Of a stretch of 64,000 nucleotides of DNA, positions 34,978 to 42,944 are shown in pieces. The translations under genes and the position numbers were made by a program. The stretch's first letter is position 1. The number at the start of each line of letters is the position of its first letter. Origin of the DNA: Streptomyces sp. SID12488 (GTDB taxonomy: Bacteria; Actinomycetota; Actinomycetes; Streptomycetales; Streptomycetaceae); the NCBI RefSeq assembly GCF_010548275.1, contig NZ_JAAGLT010000002.1:124001-188000 (forward strand). The letters are read 5' to 3'. A model generated the notes under the pieces. It was not told the DNA's origin and made no database searches. It worked only from the letters and a program-made list of their open reading frames with translations.

Positions 34978-36150
34978 ATGCGTCATTTCGGGCACATCGC
35001 GCCTGAGGTACGGCAGCGCCTGTTCCACCAGGAGCCGTGCGAGTTCACCGCCGACTCCCCGGCCCGGCTGCTCGCCACGGCCCTGGGGGCCACCCTGTAC
35101 AGCCCGGCGACCCGCCCGCGCCTCGCCGACGCCATCGTCAAGCAGGTCGCCCGCGGTGTCGTCTCGATGGTGCTGTGCCTGGAGGACTCGATCGACGACT
35201 CGGAGGTCGAGGCCGCCGAGGAGAACCTGGTGCGGGAGTTCGGCGTGCTCGACGAGCGCCCCGACGCCGCCACCGGGCTGCCGCTGCTGTTCATCCGGGT
35301 CCGTACCCCCGAACAGATCCCCGACCTCGTACAGCGACTCGGGCCCACCGTCAGGCTGCTCTCCGGGTTCGTGATGCCGAAGTTCACCGAGGAACGCGGG
35401 ATGCCGTTCCTGGAGGCACTCGCCGACGCCGAGGCCGCGAGCGGCCACCGTCTGTTCGGCATGCCGGTGCTCGAATCCCCCGAGCTGATGTACCGGGAGA
35501 CGCGCGTAGAAACCCTGGAGGGCATCTCCCGCGCCGTCGACAAGTACCGCGACCGCGTCCTCGCCCTGCGCCTCGGCGTCACCGACTTCTGCTCCTCGTA
35601 CGGGTTGCGCAGAGCCCCGGACATGACGGCGTACGACGTCCACGTCGTCGCCTCCGTCATCGCCGACGTCGTCAACATGATGGGGCGGGCCGACGGCACC
35701 GGGTTCACCGTCACCGGGCCCGTCTGGGAGTACTTCCGGGTCCAGGAGCGCATGTTCAAGCCGCAGCTGCGCCGCAGCCCCTTCCTGGACGGCCAGGCCG
35801 AGGAACTGCGTGAGACGCTGATCGAGCACGCCATGGACGGGCTGCTCCGCGAGATCAGCCTCGACCAGGCCAACGGGCTGCTCGGCAAGACCTGCATCCA
35901 CCCCTCGCACGTGCTGCCGGTGCACACCCTGTCCGTGGTCAGCCACGAGGAGTTCAGCGACGCCCAGGACATCCTGCGGCCCGAGCGCTGCGGCGGCGGC
36001 GTCCTGCGGTCGGCGTACACGAACAAGATGAACGAGGTGAAGCCGCACCGCGCCTGGGCCGAGCGGACGCTGCTGCGCGCCGAGGTCTTCGGCGTCGCCA
36101 ACGAGGACATCGGCTTCGTGGAGCTGCTCACCGCCGGTATCCCCGACTGA
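34978..36150 (+). CDS. HpcH/HpaI (citrate-lyase-like) aldolase of the Ter biosynthetic module
   Basis: This 390-residue protein resembles the C-C lyase of Ter-linked operons. VVSMVLCLEDSIDD (about 60-73) and the arginine region LRLGVTDFCSSYGLRR fit the CitE/HpcH barrel with its acidic metal site. It probably makes or breaks a C-C bond in the metabolite produced by the module. A 115-bp gap with tandem repeats separates it from the phosphoribosyltransferase fusion. The ATG is preceded by GGGGGAG. Confidence 0.85.
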   Translation: MRHFGHIAPEVRQRLFHQEPCEFTADSPARLLATALGATLYSPATRPRLADAIVKQVARGVVSMVLCLEDSIDDSEVEAAEENLVREFGVLDERPDAATGLPLLFIRVRTPEQIPDLVQRLGPTVRLLSGFVMPKFTEERGMPFLEALADAEAASGHRLFGMPVLESPELMYRETRVETLEGISRAVDKYRDRVLALRLGVTDFCSSYGLRRAPDMTAYDVHVVASVIADVVNMMGRADGTGFTVTGPVWEYFRVQERMFKPQLRRSPFLDGQAEELRETLIEHAMDGLLREISLDQANGLLGKTCIHPSHVLPVHTLSVVSHEEFSDAQDILRPERCGGGVLRSAYTNKMNEVKPHRAWAERTLLRAEVFGVANEDIGFVELLTAGIPD

Positions 36151-36186
36151 TTCCCAACCTGTCCCGACCGATTTCCAACCAGTTCC
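36144..36186 (+). repeat. Tandem 21-22-bp repeat over the aldolase stop codon
   Basis: Copies at 36144-36164 and 36165-36186 share CGAC-GATT-CCAACC-GT-CC, and a partial third copy follows. The first copy includes the TGA of the aldolase. Confidence 0.6.
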
Positions 36187-36265
36187 CGACCGAAATCCGC
36201 CTTCGATCGCCTGTGCGGCTGACATGACGGACCTGGCACCCCCCGACGAACACACATAGGGATTC

Positions 36266-38749
36266 ATGGACAACGCTGTGCACAACGGGGTCTGGTCCGG
36301 CACCTGGGTCGCCGAGCGGCTCGGGGTCGAGCTGGTCGGCCGCCACGACCTGCGCGAGCTGCTCGGTCTCGCCCTGCGGCGCAACCCCAAGCGGGCGCAC
36401 CTGCTGGTGTCGAACGTGCTCGGCAAGCACGTCCCGCAGTCGCCCGCCGTCGTCTACGGCCACGGCTTCGCCCTCGGCAGGCGTGTCCGCGAACTGCTGG
36501 GCGCCGACGAGTCCCGGCGAGCCGTCGTCCTCGGGTACGCCGAGACGGCCACCGGGCTCGGCCACTGCGTTGCCGACGGCGTGGGCCTGGCGCCCTACCT
36601 GCACTCCACCCGTCGACCGGTCGAAGGCGTCGCCCGGGCGGGCGGCTTCGAGGAGGCCCACTCGCACGCCACCTCCCACCTGCTCCTCCCGGAGAACCCC
36701 GCACTGCTGGCCGGCCCCGGCCCGCTGGTCCTCGTCGACGACGAGTTCTCGACCGGCAACACCGTCCTCAACACCATCCGCGCCCTGCACGAGCGCTACC
36801 CGCGTGAGCGGTACGTCATAGTCGCCCTCGTCGACATGCGCTCCGCCGCCGACGCGGGCCGCCTGGACGTGTTCGCCGACGAGATCGGCGCCCGCGTCGA
36901 CCTGGTCACCACGGCTGACGGAACGGTTCGCCTGCCGGAGGGCGTGCTGGAAAAGGGGCAAGAACTCGTCGAGCGGTACGAGAATCCCCCCTCAGGGGCG
37001 CGGGGAACTGCGCGAACAGCCCCCACCGACCCGCAGCCGCCACACAACCGTTTCACCCGAGTCGAACTGCGCTGGCCCCGAGGCATCCCGGACGGCGGTC
37101 GCCACGGCTTCACGCCCGGGCACCGAATACGCATGGAGGCCGCGCTGCCCGCGATGGCGGCGAGGCTCGCCGAGTGCCTCCCCGAAGACGCCCGGCGCGT
37201 GCTCGTCCTCGGCTTCGAGGAGCTGATGTACGCCCCGCTGCGTCTCGCCCGCGAGCTGGAGCAGGTGCTGGAGGGCGCCGAGGTCCGTTCCTCGACGACC
37301 ACCCGTTCGCCCGTCCTCGCCGTGGACGACCCGGGGTACGCGATCCGCAGCCGCCTCGTCTTCCCGGCCCACGACGACCCGGCCGACGGGCCCGGCGAGC
37401 GCTACACCTACAACGTGGCCGGCGCCGGCTTCGACGCCGTCGTCGCGGTCGTGGACTCCGCCGCCGACACGCCCGAACTGCACGCCCCCGACGGCCTGTT
37501 GGCCAAGCTCGCCGCGCACACGCCGAACGTCGTGCTCGCCGTCGTCCCCTCGTACGTACCCGCACTCCCGCACGTACCCGAAAGGCCCCGCATGCTGCCC
37601 GAGCCCCTCCGCGGTCCCGCGTTCTCCTCGTATCCACCGGACGAGGTCGGCTGGCTGCTGCGGGATCTCTCGGACGTCAGCCTGGAGGCGCCCACGGAGG
37701 AGCGCGAGGAGGCGATCCAGGCGGGCGGTGCCCACTACGCCGAGTCGCTGCCGGTCGAGTACCAGCCCAGCGACCAGTACCAGGAGCTGTTCCGCGCGGC
37801 CCTCGACACCTCCGCCGCCCGTATCGCCCAAGCGGTGGGCGCGGTCACGGAGTTGGTGCTCGCCGAACGCTCACCGCGGCCGGTGCTCGTCTCGCTGGCG
37901 CGGGCCGGAACCCCCGTCGGCGCCCTGATGCGCCGCTGGGCCAAGCACCGCCACGGGCTCGAACTGCCCCACTACGCCGTGTCGATCGTCCGGGGCCGGG
38001 GCATCGACGCCAACGCGCTGCGCTGGTTGGCCGCCCACCACGACCCCGCCGACGTCGTGTTCGTCGACGGCTGGACCGGCAAGGGCGCCATCACCCGCGA
38101 ACTCGCCGACGCCATCAAGGAGTTCGAGGACTCCGACGGCATCACCGGCTTCGACCCGGAGATCGCGGTCCTGGCCGACCCGGGCTCCTGTGTCCGTACG
38201 TACGGCACCCGCGAGGACTTCCTCATCCCCTCCGCCTGCCTCAACTCCACGGTGTCGGGCCTGATTTCGCGGACCGTCCTGCGCGCCGACCTGGTTGGCC
38301 CGAACGACTTCCACGGCGCCAAGTTCTACCGTGAACTCGCCGGCGCAGACGTCTCGGTGGACTTCCTCGACGCCGTCGCCGCCCGCTTCCCGGAGGTCGC
38401 GGACGCCGTCGACACCACGGTCAAGGAACTGCTCGCCGCCGACCGGTCCCCGACGTGGGAGGGCTGGGCGGCAGTCGAGCGGATCAGCGAGGAGTACGAG
38501 ATCCACGACGTCAACCTCGTCAAGCCCGGCGTCGGCGAGACCACCCGGGTGCTGCTGCGCCGTGTCCCCTGGAAGATCCTGGCCCGCGCCGGAGCGGGCG
38601 CCGACCTCGACCATGTACGCCTGCTCGCCGAGCAGCGGGGCGTACCCGTCGAAGAGGTGGCCGAACTCCCGTACACCTGCGTCGGGTTGATCCACCCCAA
38701 GTACACGCGGGGCGCGACCGGCGCCGACGGCAAGGCGGTGTCGGTATGA
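36266..38749 (+). CDS. Phosphoribosyltransferase-TRSP-StiP-PELOTA fusion protein
   Basis: This 827-residue protein joins four modules seen in Ter operons. An N-terminal phosphoribosyltransferase has the PRPP motif VLVDDEFSTGNTVLN (about 155-170). A TRSP domain (about 260-460) shows its namesake TTTRSPV near 346. A second PRTase-like StiP domain (about 480-720) has VFVDGWTGKGA near 598. A PELOTA/L7Ae-like putative RNA-binding domain (about 745-815) ends the protein. Separate genes are more usual, so this is a fusion. The linker at about 241-259 is encoded by an interspersed genome repeat. It overlaps the HAD gene by 4 bp. Confidence 0.85.
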   Translation: MDNAVHNGVWSGTWVAERLGVELVGRHDLRELLGLALRRNPKRAHLLVSNVLGKHVPQSPAVVYGHGFALGRRVRELLGADESRRAVVLGYAETATGLGHCVADGVGLAPYLHSTRRPVEGVARAGGFEEAHSHATSHLLLPENPALLAGPGPLVLVDDEFSTGNTVLNTIRALHERYPRERYVIVALVDMRSAADAGRLDVFADEIGARVDLVTTADGTVRLPEGVLEKGQELVERYENPPSGARGTARTAPTDPQPPHNRFTRVELRWPRGIPDGGRHGFTPGHRIRMEAALPAMAARLAECLPEDARRVLVLGFEELMYAPLRLARELEQVLEGAEVRSSTTTRSPVLAVDDPGYAIRSRLVFPAHDDPADGPGERYTYNVAGAGFDAVVAVVDSAADTPELHAPDGLLAKLAAHTPNVVLAVVPSYVPALPHVPERPRMLPEPLRGPAFSSYPPDEVGWLLRDLSDVSLEAPTEEREEAIQAGGAHYAESLPVEYQPSDQYQELFRAALDTSAARIAQAVGAVTELVLAERSPRPVLVSLARAGTPVGALMRRWAKHRHGLELPHYAVSIVRGRGIDANALRWLAAHHDPADVVFVDGWTGKGAITRELADAIKEFEDSDGITGFDPEIAVLADPGSCVRTYGTREDFLIPSACLNSTVSGLISRTVLRADLVGPNDFHGAKFYRELAGADVSVDFLDAVAARFPEVADAVDTTVKELLAADRSPTWEGWAAVERISEEYEIHDVNLVKPGVGETTRVLLRRVPWKILARAGAGADLDHVRLLAEQRGVPVEEVAELPYTCVGLIHPKYTRGATGADGKAVSV
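36995..37041 (+). repeat. Interspersed repeat, family 1, copy D, inside a coding region
   Basis: GGGGCGCGGGGAACTGCGCG and CCGCAGCCGCC match copy A, but here the element is read in frame as residues about 244-259 of the phosphoribosyltransferase fusion. It forms the linker between the PRTase and TRSP domains. Confidence 0.75.
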
Positions 38750-39561
38750 GTCCCATCAGTCCCGTGCTTGTCGCCAGCGATCTCGACCGTACGCTCATCT
38801 ACTCTGCCGCGGCCCTCGCGCTGACCATGCCGGACGCCCGCGCGCCCCGGCTGCTCTGTGTCGAGGTGCACGAGGCCCGGCCGCTGTCGTACATGACGGA
38901 GGTGGCCGCCGGACTGCTCACCGAACTCGGTGACGCCGCCGTTTTCGTGCCGACGACGACCAGGACCCGTAAGCAGTATCTGCGCATCAACCTGCCGGGC
39001 CCGGCACCGAAGTACGCGATCTGTGCGAACGGCGGTCACATTCTCGTCGACGGGGTCGCCGACCAGGACTGGCACGACCGGGTGCAGGCACGGCTCGCGG
39101 ACGAGTGCGCGTCCCTGGACGAGGTCCGGGACCATCTCGCGGCCACCGCCGACCCGCTCTGGGTGCGCAAGCACCGTATCGCCGAGGACTTCTTCGCCTA
39201 CCTCGTCGTCGAGCGCGAACTGCTCCCCGAGGAGTGGGTGAAGGAGCTGACGGTCTGGGCGGAGGCCCGCGGCTGGACGGTCTCCCTCCAGGGCCGCAAG
39301 ATCTACGCCGTGCCGAAGCCGCTCACCAAGAGCGCGGCCATGCGCGAGGTCGCGCGCCGCACCGGCGCGACGCTCACTCTCGCCGCCGGTGACTCTCTCC
39401 TCGACGCCGATCTCCTCCTCGCCGCCGACCGGGGCTGGCGCCCGGGCCACGGTGAGCTGGCTGAGTCGGAGTGGACGGCCGACACGGTCATCGCGCTTCC
39501 CGAGCGGGGAGTTGCTGCGGGGGAGCGGATTCTTCGGGAGTTCCTTCGGGAGGTGCGGTAG
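38746..39561 (+). CDS. HAD superfamily phosphatase of the Ter biosynthetic module
   Basis: This 271-residue protein has the HAD nucleophile motif ASDLDRTLIYS at the N-terminus, a C2-type cap, and the later motif AAGDSLLDADLLLAAD. It is Cof/sucrose-phosphatase-like. It should remove a phosphate from the pathway product. The ATGA overlap with the preceding gene shows co-translation. Aldolase, phosphoribosyltransferases and HAD phosphatase are the expected core of Ter-associated nucleoside-like pathways; an ATP-grasp ligase, often present elsewhere, is not in this window. Confidence 0.87.
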   Translation: MSPISPVLVASDLDRTLIYSAAALALTMPDARAPRLLCVEVHEARPLSYMTEVAAGLLTELGDAAVFVPTTTRTRKQYLRINLPGPAPKYAICANGGHILVDGVADQDWHDRVQARLADECASLDEVRDHLAATADPLWVRKHRIAEDFFAYLVVERELLPEEWVKELTVWAEARGWTVSLQGRKIYAVPKPLTKSAAMREVARRTGATLTLAAGDSLLDADLLLAADRGWRPGHGELAESEWTADTVIALPERGVAAGERILREFLREVR

Positions 39562-39603
39562 CGCTCCGCTGGGGGTGGCGTTGCCGTGAGGGGTTGTCGG
39601 GTT

Positions 39604-39673
39604 GCTGCGGCGCCGTCGTGGCTGGTCGCGCCCACGCGGCGGAGCCGCATATCGGGTTCAGCCCCGCGCCCCT
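39604..39673 (-). repeat. Interspersed repeat, family 1, copy E, forming the DedA 3' end
   Basis: Landmarks GTGGCTGGTCGCGCC, GCGGAGCCGCA and AGCCCCGCGCCCC are present. On the minus strand the repeat encodes the last residues (KGARG) and the TGA of the DedA gene. Confidence 0.78.
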
Positions 39674-40296
39674 TTGGGGCGTCCCTGTGTACGGCGTTTT
39701 GTTCGTACGGCGATGAACATGACCAGGACCACTGCCGCCCCTGCCAGCACCACCTTCGAGTACGCGGAGACGACGGTCGTGACCTCTGCCCAGTTGTCGC
39801 CCAGCAGATAGCCCGCGCACACGAAGGCGGTGTTCCACAGGGCGCTGCCGAGGGTGGTGAGGCCGAGGAACACGGGCAGGGGCATGCGTTCGACGCCGGC
39901 CGGTACGGAGATCAGGCTGCGGAAGACGGGGATCATCCGCCCGAAGAACACCGCCTTCGTACCGTGCCGCAGGAACCACGCCTCGGTCTTCTCGATGTCC
40001 GCCACCTTGACCAGCGGCAGCCGCGCGGCGAGGGCGACGGTGCGGTCACGGCCGAGCAGCGCGCCGACCCCGTACAGGGCGAGCGCGCCGACGACCGAGC
40101 CGGCCGTGGTCCAGAGCAGCGCGGCGAGCAGGCTCATCTGCCCGGTGCTCGCCGCGAAACCGGCGAGCGGCAGGATCACCTCGCTCGGCAGCGGCGGGAA
40201 GAGGTTCTCCAGCGCGATGGCGAGGCCCGCGCCGGGGGCGCCCATCGTGTCCATGAGATCGGTGACCCACTGGGGTGCGGCCGTCGTGGCTGTCAT
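39658..40296 (-). CDS. DedA family membrane protein
   Basis: This 212-residue protein has the DedA/VTT fold: re-entrant motif ENLFPPLPSEVILPLAG (about 30-46), the conserved FGRMIPVFRSLISVPAG near 118-134, and about five membrane helices. DedA proteins flip or recycle lipid carriers such as undecaprenyl phosphate or phosphatidylethanolamine and support membrane energetics. The C-terminal five residues and stop codon are supplied by an interspersed repeat. Confidence 0.92.
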   Translation of the reverse strand: MTATTAAPQWVTDLMDTMGAPGAGLAIALENLFPPLPSEVILPLAGFAASTGQMSLLAALLWTTAGSVVGALALYGVGALLGRDRTVALAARLPLVKVADIEKTEAWFLRHGTKAVFFGRMIPVFRSLISVPAGVERMPLPVFLGLTTLGSALWNTAFVCAGYLLGDNWAEVTTVVSAYSKVVLAGAAVVLVMFIAVRTKRRTQGRPKGARG

Positions 40297-40365
40297 ACGG
40301 CCACGCTAGGAAACCGAACCTGAACCCAACCTGAAGGGCGCCGAACCGCCCCGCCGTGCGGGTCC

Positions 40366-40581
40366 TCAGCCGCAGCAGCCCCCGCCGCAGCAACCGCCTC
40401 CGCCGCCACCGCCGCTCCCGCGCGGCGCCGACGCCGAGCCGCCGACAGCGACCGTCGACAGGAGCTTCACGGTGTCGTCGTGACCGGCGGGGCAGTCCGC
40501 CGGGGCAGCCGAATCGGCCATCGGGCGGCTGAGTTCGAAGGTGTCGCCGCACGTGCGGCAGCGGTACTCGTAGCGAGGCAT
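40366..40581 (-). CDS. FmdB family zinc-ribbon protein
   Basis: This 71-residue protein starts with the FmdB zinc ribbon MPRYEYRCRTCGDTFE; a CPAGH segment supplies further potential ligands. The C-terminus is glycine-rich and ends with CCGGGCCG. It may be a small regulatory protein. It follows nothing on the same strand within 180 bp and shares a divergent promoter region with the penicillin-binding protein. Confidence 0.85.
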   Translation of the reverse strand: MPRYEYRCRTCGDTFELSRPMADSAAPADCPAGHDDTVKLLSTVAVGGSASAPRGSGGGGGGGCCGGGCCG

Positions 40582-40757
40582 GCGGACAGATTAGTCCCCA
40601 ATTGCTCGCCGTGCGGAGCCCGAAGGTTTCGAGGGTGGTCCTTTCTGTTCATTCCCCATGTGGAGAAGCTGCGAAGGTCGCTGGTAATTTGTGTATGCCG
40701 CGATGAGCCGTGGGGTCGGGGAATTCAGAGTCTGCACGGACTGCGGAGGGGTGTGTC

Positions 40758-42899
40758 GTGACCCAGGAACCGGATGAATCGGACGCCACTCTGTATTTGC
40801 GGATATCGGATCTGGACATTCCCGGCACCGCTGAAGAATCGCCCGCACCGGGAGCCGTGGTACCGGCAGGCATCGCACCGGGAAACAGGCGTAAAGCCCG
40901 ATTAGCCCGTAAAGCCCGCCGAATAACCCTGTCGCGGCTTCGGGCCCGTGTCGGGTCGTTCGTCGCGTCCCACGCGCCGAAGTACCCGCGCCCCGGCCGC
41001 TCCGGCTGGCGGCGCTGGATGCCCTCCTGGCGCCAGTGGCTGGGGGGCGTGCTGGCGTCGGTGGGGCTGACTTGCCTGCTCCTGGGCATCGCCTACGCGG
41101 CCACCGACATTCCCGACAACCTCAACACGTACGCCACCCAGCAGGACAACGTGTACTTCTGGGCCGACGGGACGCCCATGGCCCGTACCGGCTGGGTGCA
41201 GCGGCAGGCGATGCCGCTGAAGGAGATCCCGGAGGGTGTCCGCTGGGCGGTGCTCGCCGCCGAGAACGCGAGTTTTTACAGCGATTCCGGCATTTCCGTC
41301 AAGGGCATCAGTCGCGCCCTTTTTCGTACCGTCGGTCAGGGTGACACCCAGGGTGGGTCCACCATCACCCAGCAGTATGTCAAAAACGTCTATCTCAACC
41401 AGAACCAGACGATCAGCCGCAAGTTCACCGAGGCGATGATCTCCCTCAAGCTCGACAACCGGATGAGCAAGGACGACATCCTCGAGGGCTACCTCAACAC
41501 CAGCTGGTTCGGCCGCGGCTGCTACGGCATCCAGCGCGCCGCCCAGGCCTACTACGGCAAGGACGTCAGCGAACTCGACGCCGGCGAGGGCGCGTTCCTC
41601 GCCTCCCTGCTCAAGGGCGCGGGCCTGTACGACCCGACCCTGAGCAGCGCCAACCGTGCCCGCGCCGTGGAGCGCTGGTCCTGGACCCTCGACCGGATGG
41701 TCGACATCGGCAGACTGACGAAGGCCGAGCGGGCCACGTACACGAAGTTCCCCGAGCCGCTGAAGAGCAACCCGCTGTACGACACCGGTGAGCAGACCGA
41801 CTACCTGGTGGAGGTGGCCTCGCAGTACGCGAAGAAGGCCGGGGGGATCTCCGACAAGGACTTCGACCTCGGCGGCTACCAGGTCTACACGACGTTCGAC
41901 CGCACCCGGGAGCGCAAGCTCGCCGACGCCGTGGCCAAGGCCCGCAAGCAGGCGGTGAAGGACGATCCGAAGGCCGCGAAGACCGCGCACTACGGCGCCG
42001 CCTCGGTGACCGCCGACGGCCGGATCCTCGCCGTCTACGGCGGCCCCGACCACCGTACCCAGGGCTACAACGAGTCCAACTCCACCACCGTGCCCGCCGG
42101 TTCGGCCTTCCTGCCGTTCGTCTACGCGGCCGGTCTGGAGCATGGCGTCCACGAGAGCCGCGACGACGAGGCGACACGTGTCACGGGGGAGACCTTGTAC
42201 GACGGCAACGACGACGTGCCGGTGACCACGCCCGAGGGGCCCTACTGGGACCGCGGCGGCAAGAAGGTGGCCGCCAGCAACGACGGCGACCTGTCGTACG
42301 GGCAGATCTCCCTGCACCGGGCGCTGGCTCTGTCGGTGAACACGCCGTTCATGCAGCTCGGCATGGACACCGGCCTGGACAACGTCCGCGCGACCGCCGA
42401 GGCCGCCGGCCTGCTGCCCGCCAGTATCGGGGCGCAGGTGCCCGCCCTGTCGACGGGCACCTCCACGCCCAGCGCGATCCGCATGGCCGGCGGCTACACC
42501 ACGTTCATCGCCGGCGGCAGGCGCACCGAGCCGTACTCGGTGCGCAAGATCACCCGCAACGGGTCCGGCATCGCCCTCGACACCCCCACCCCGACCCGCG
42601 CGATCGGTGCCGACGTGGCCGAAGAGGTCACCTCGGCGCTCACCGACGCCTTCAGCACCGCCCACCCCGTCGCCGCCGCGTCCGCCGACGGGAAGGTGAC
42701 CGGGAAGGCGGGGACCACATCGGACGACACCGCCTCCTGGTACGTCGGCACGCACAAGTTCGTGTCCACGGCTGTCGTCGTCTACCGCATCGACCTGGCC
42801 AAGAGCCTCGAACCGCTGCCGTTGAAGGGCCTCGCAGGCACCGCCGACGACAGCGTTCCGTACGGCATCTGGTCGGGTGCCATGAGCCCGCTCGGCTGA
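40758..42899 (+). CDS. Class A penicillin-binding protein with degenerate transpeptidase
   Basis: This 713-residue protein starts at the GTG at 40758 with GGAGG eight bases upstream. A basic cytoplasmic tail and one membrane helix (about 94-116) precede a GT51 glycosyltransferase with the catalytic glutamate in LAAENASFYSD (about 168) and GGSTITQQYVKN. In the transpeptidase domain the SxxK motif reads GSAFLPF (about 447), so the lysine is leucine. SVN is kept (about 527) and KTG is KAG (about 650). It likely polymerises glycan but does not cross-link. The deacetylase gene follows 45 bp on. Confidence 0.88.
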   Translation: MTQEPDESDATLYLRISDLDIPGTAEESPAPGAVVPAGIAPGNRRKARLARKARRITLSRLRARVGSFVASHAPKYPRPGRSGWRRWMPSWRQWLGGVLASVGLTCLLLGIAYAATDIPDNLNTYATQQDNVYFWADGTPMARTGWVQRQAMPLKEIPEGVRWAVLAAENASFYSDSGISVKGISRALFRTVGQGDTQGGSTITQQYVKNVYLNQNQTISRKFTEAMISLKLDNRMSKDDILEGYLNTSWFGRGCYGIQRAAQAYYGKDVSELDAGEGAFLASLLKGAGLYDPTLSSANRARAVERWSWTLDRMVDIGRLTKAERATYTKFPEPLKSNPLYDTGEQTDYLVEVASQYAKKAGGISDKDFDLGGYQVYTTFDRTRERKLADAVAKARKQAVKDDPKAAKTAHYGAASVTADGRILAVYGGPDHRTQGYNESNSTTVPAGSAFLPFVYAAGLEHGVHESRDDEATRVTGETLYDGNDDVPVTTPEGPYWDRGGKKVAASNDGDLSYGQISLHRALALSVNTPFMQLGMDTGLDNVRATAEAAGLLPASIGAQVPALSTGTSTPSAIRMAGGYTTFIAGGRRTEPYSVRKITRNGSGIALDTPTPTRAIGADVAEEVTSALTDAFSTAHPVAAASADGKVTGKAGTTSDDTASWYVGTHKFVSTAVVVYRIDLAKSLEPLPLKGLAGTADDSVPYGIWSGAMSPLG

Positions 42900-42944
42900 C
42901 CACCGGACGGGGCAGGAACCCACCCCCCTCGAAATGAGCAGCAC

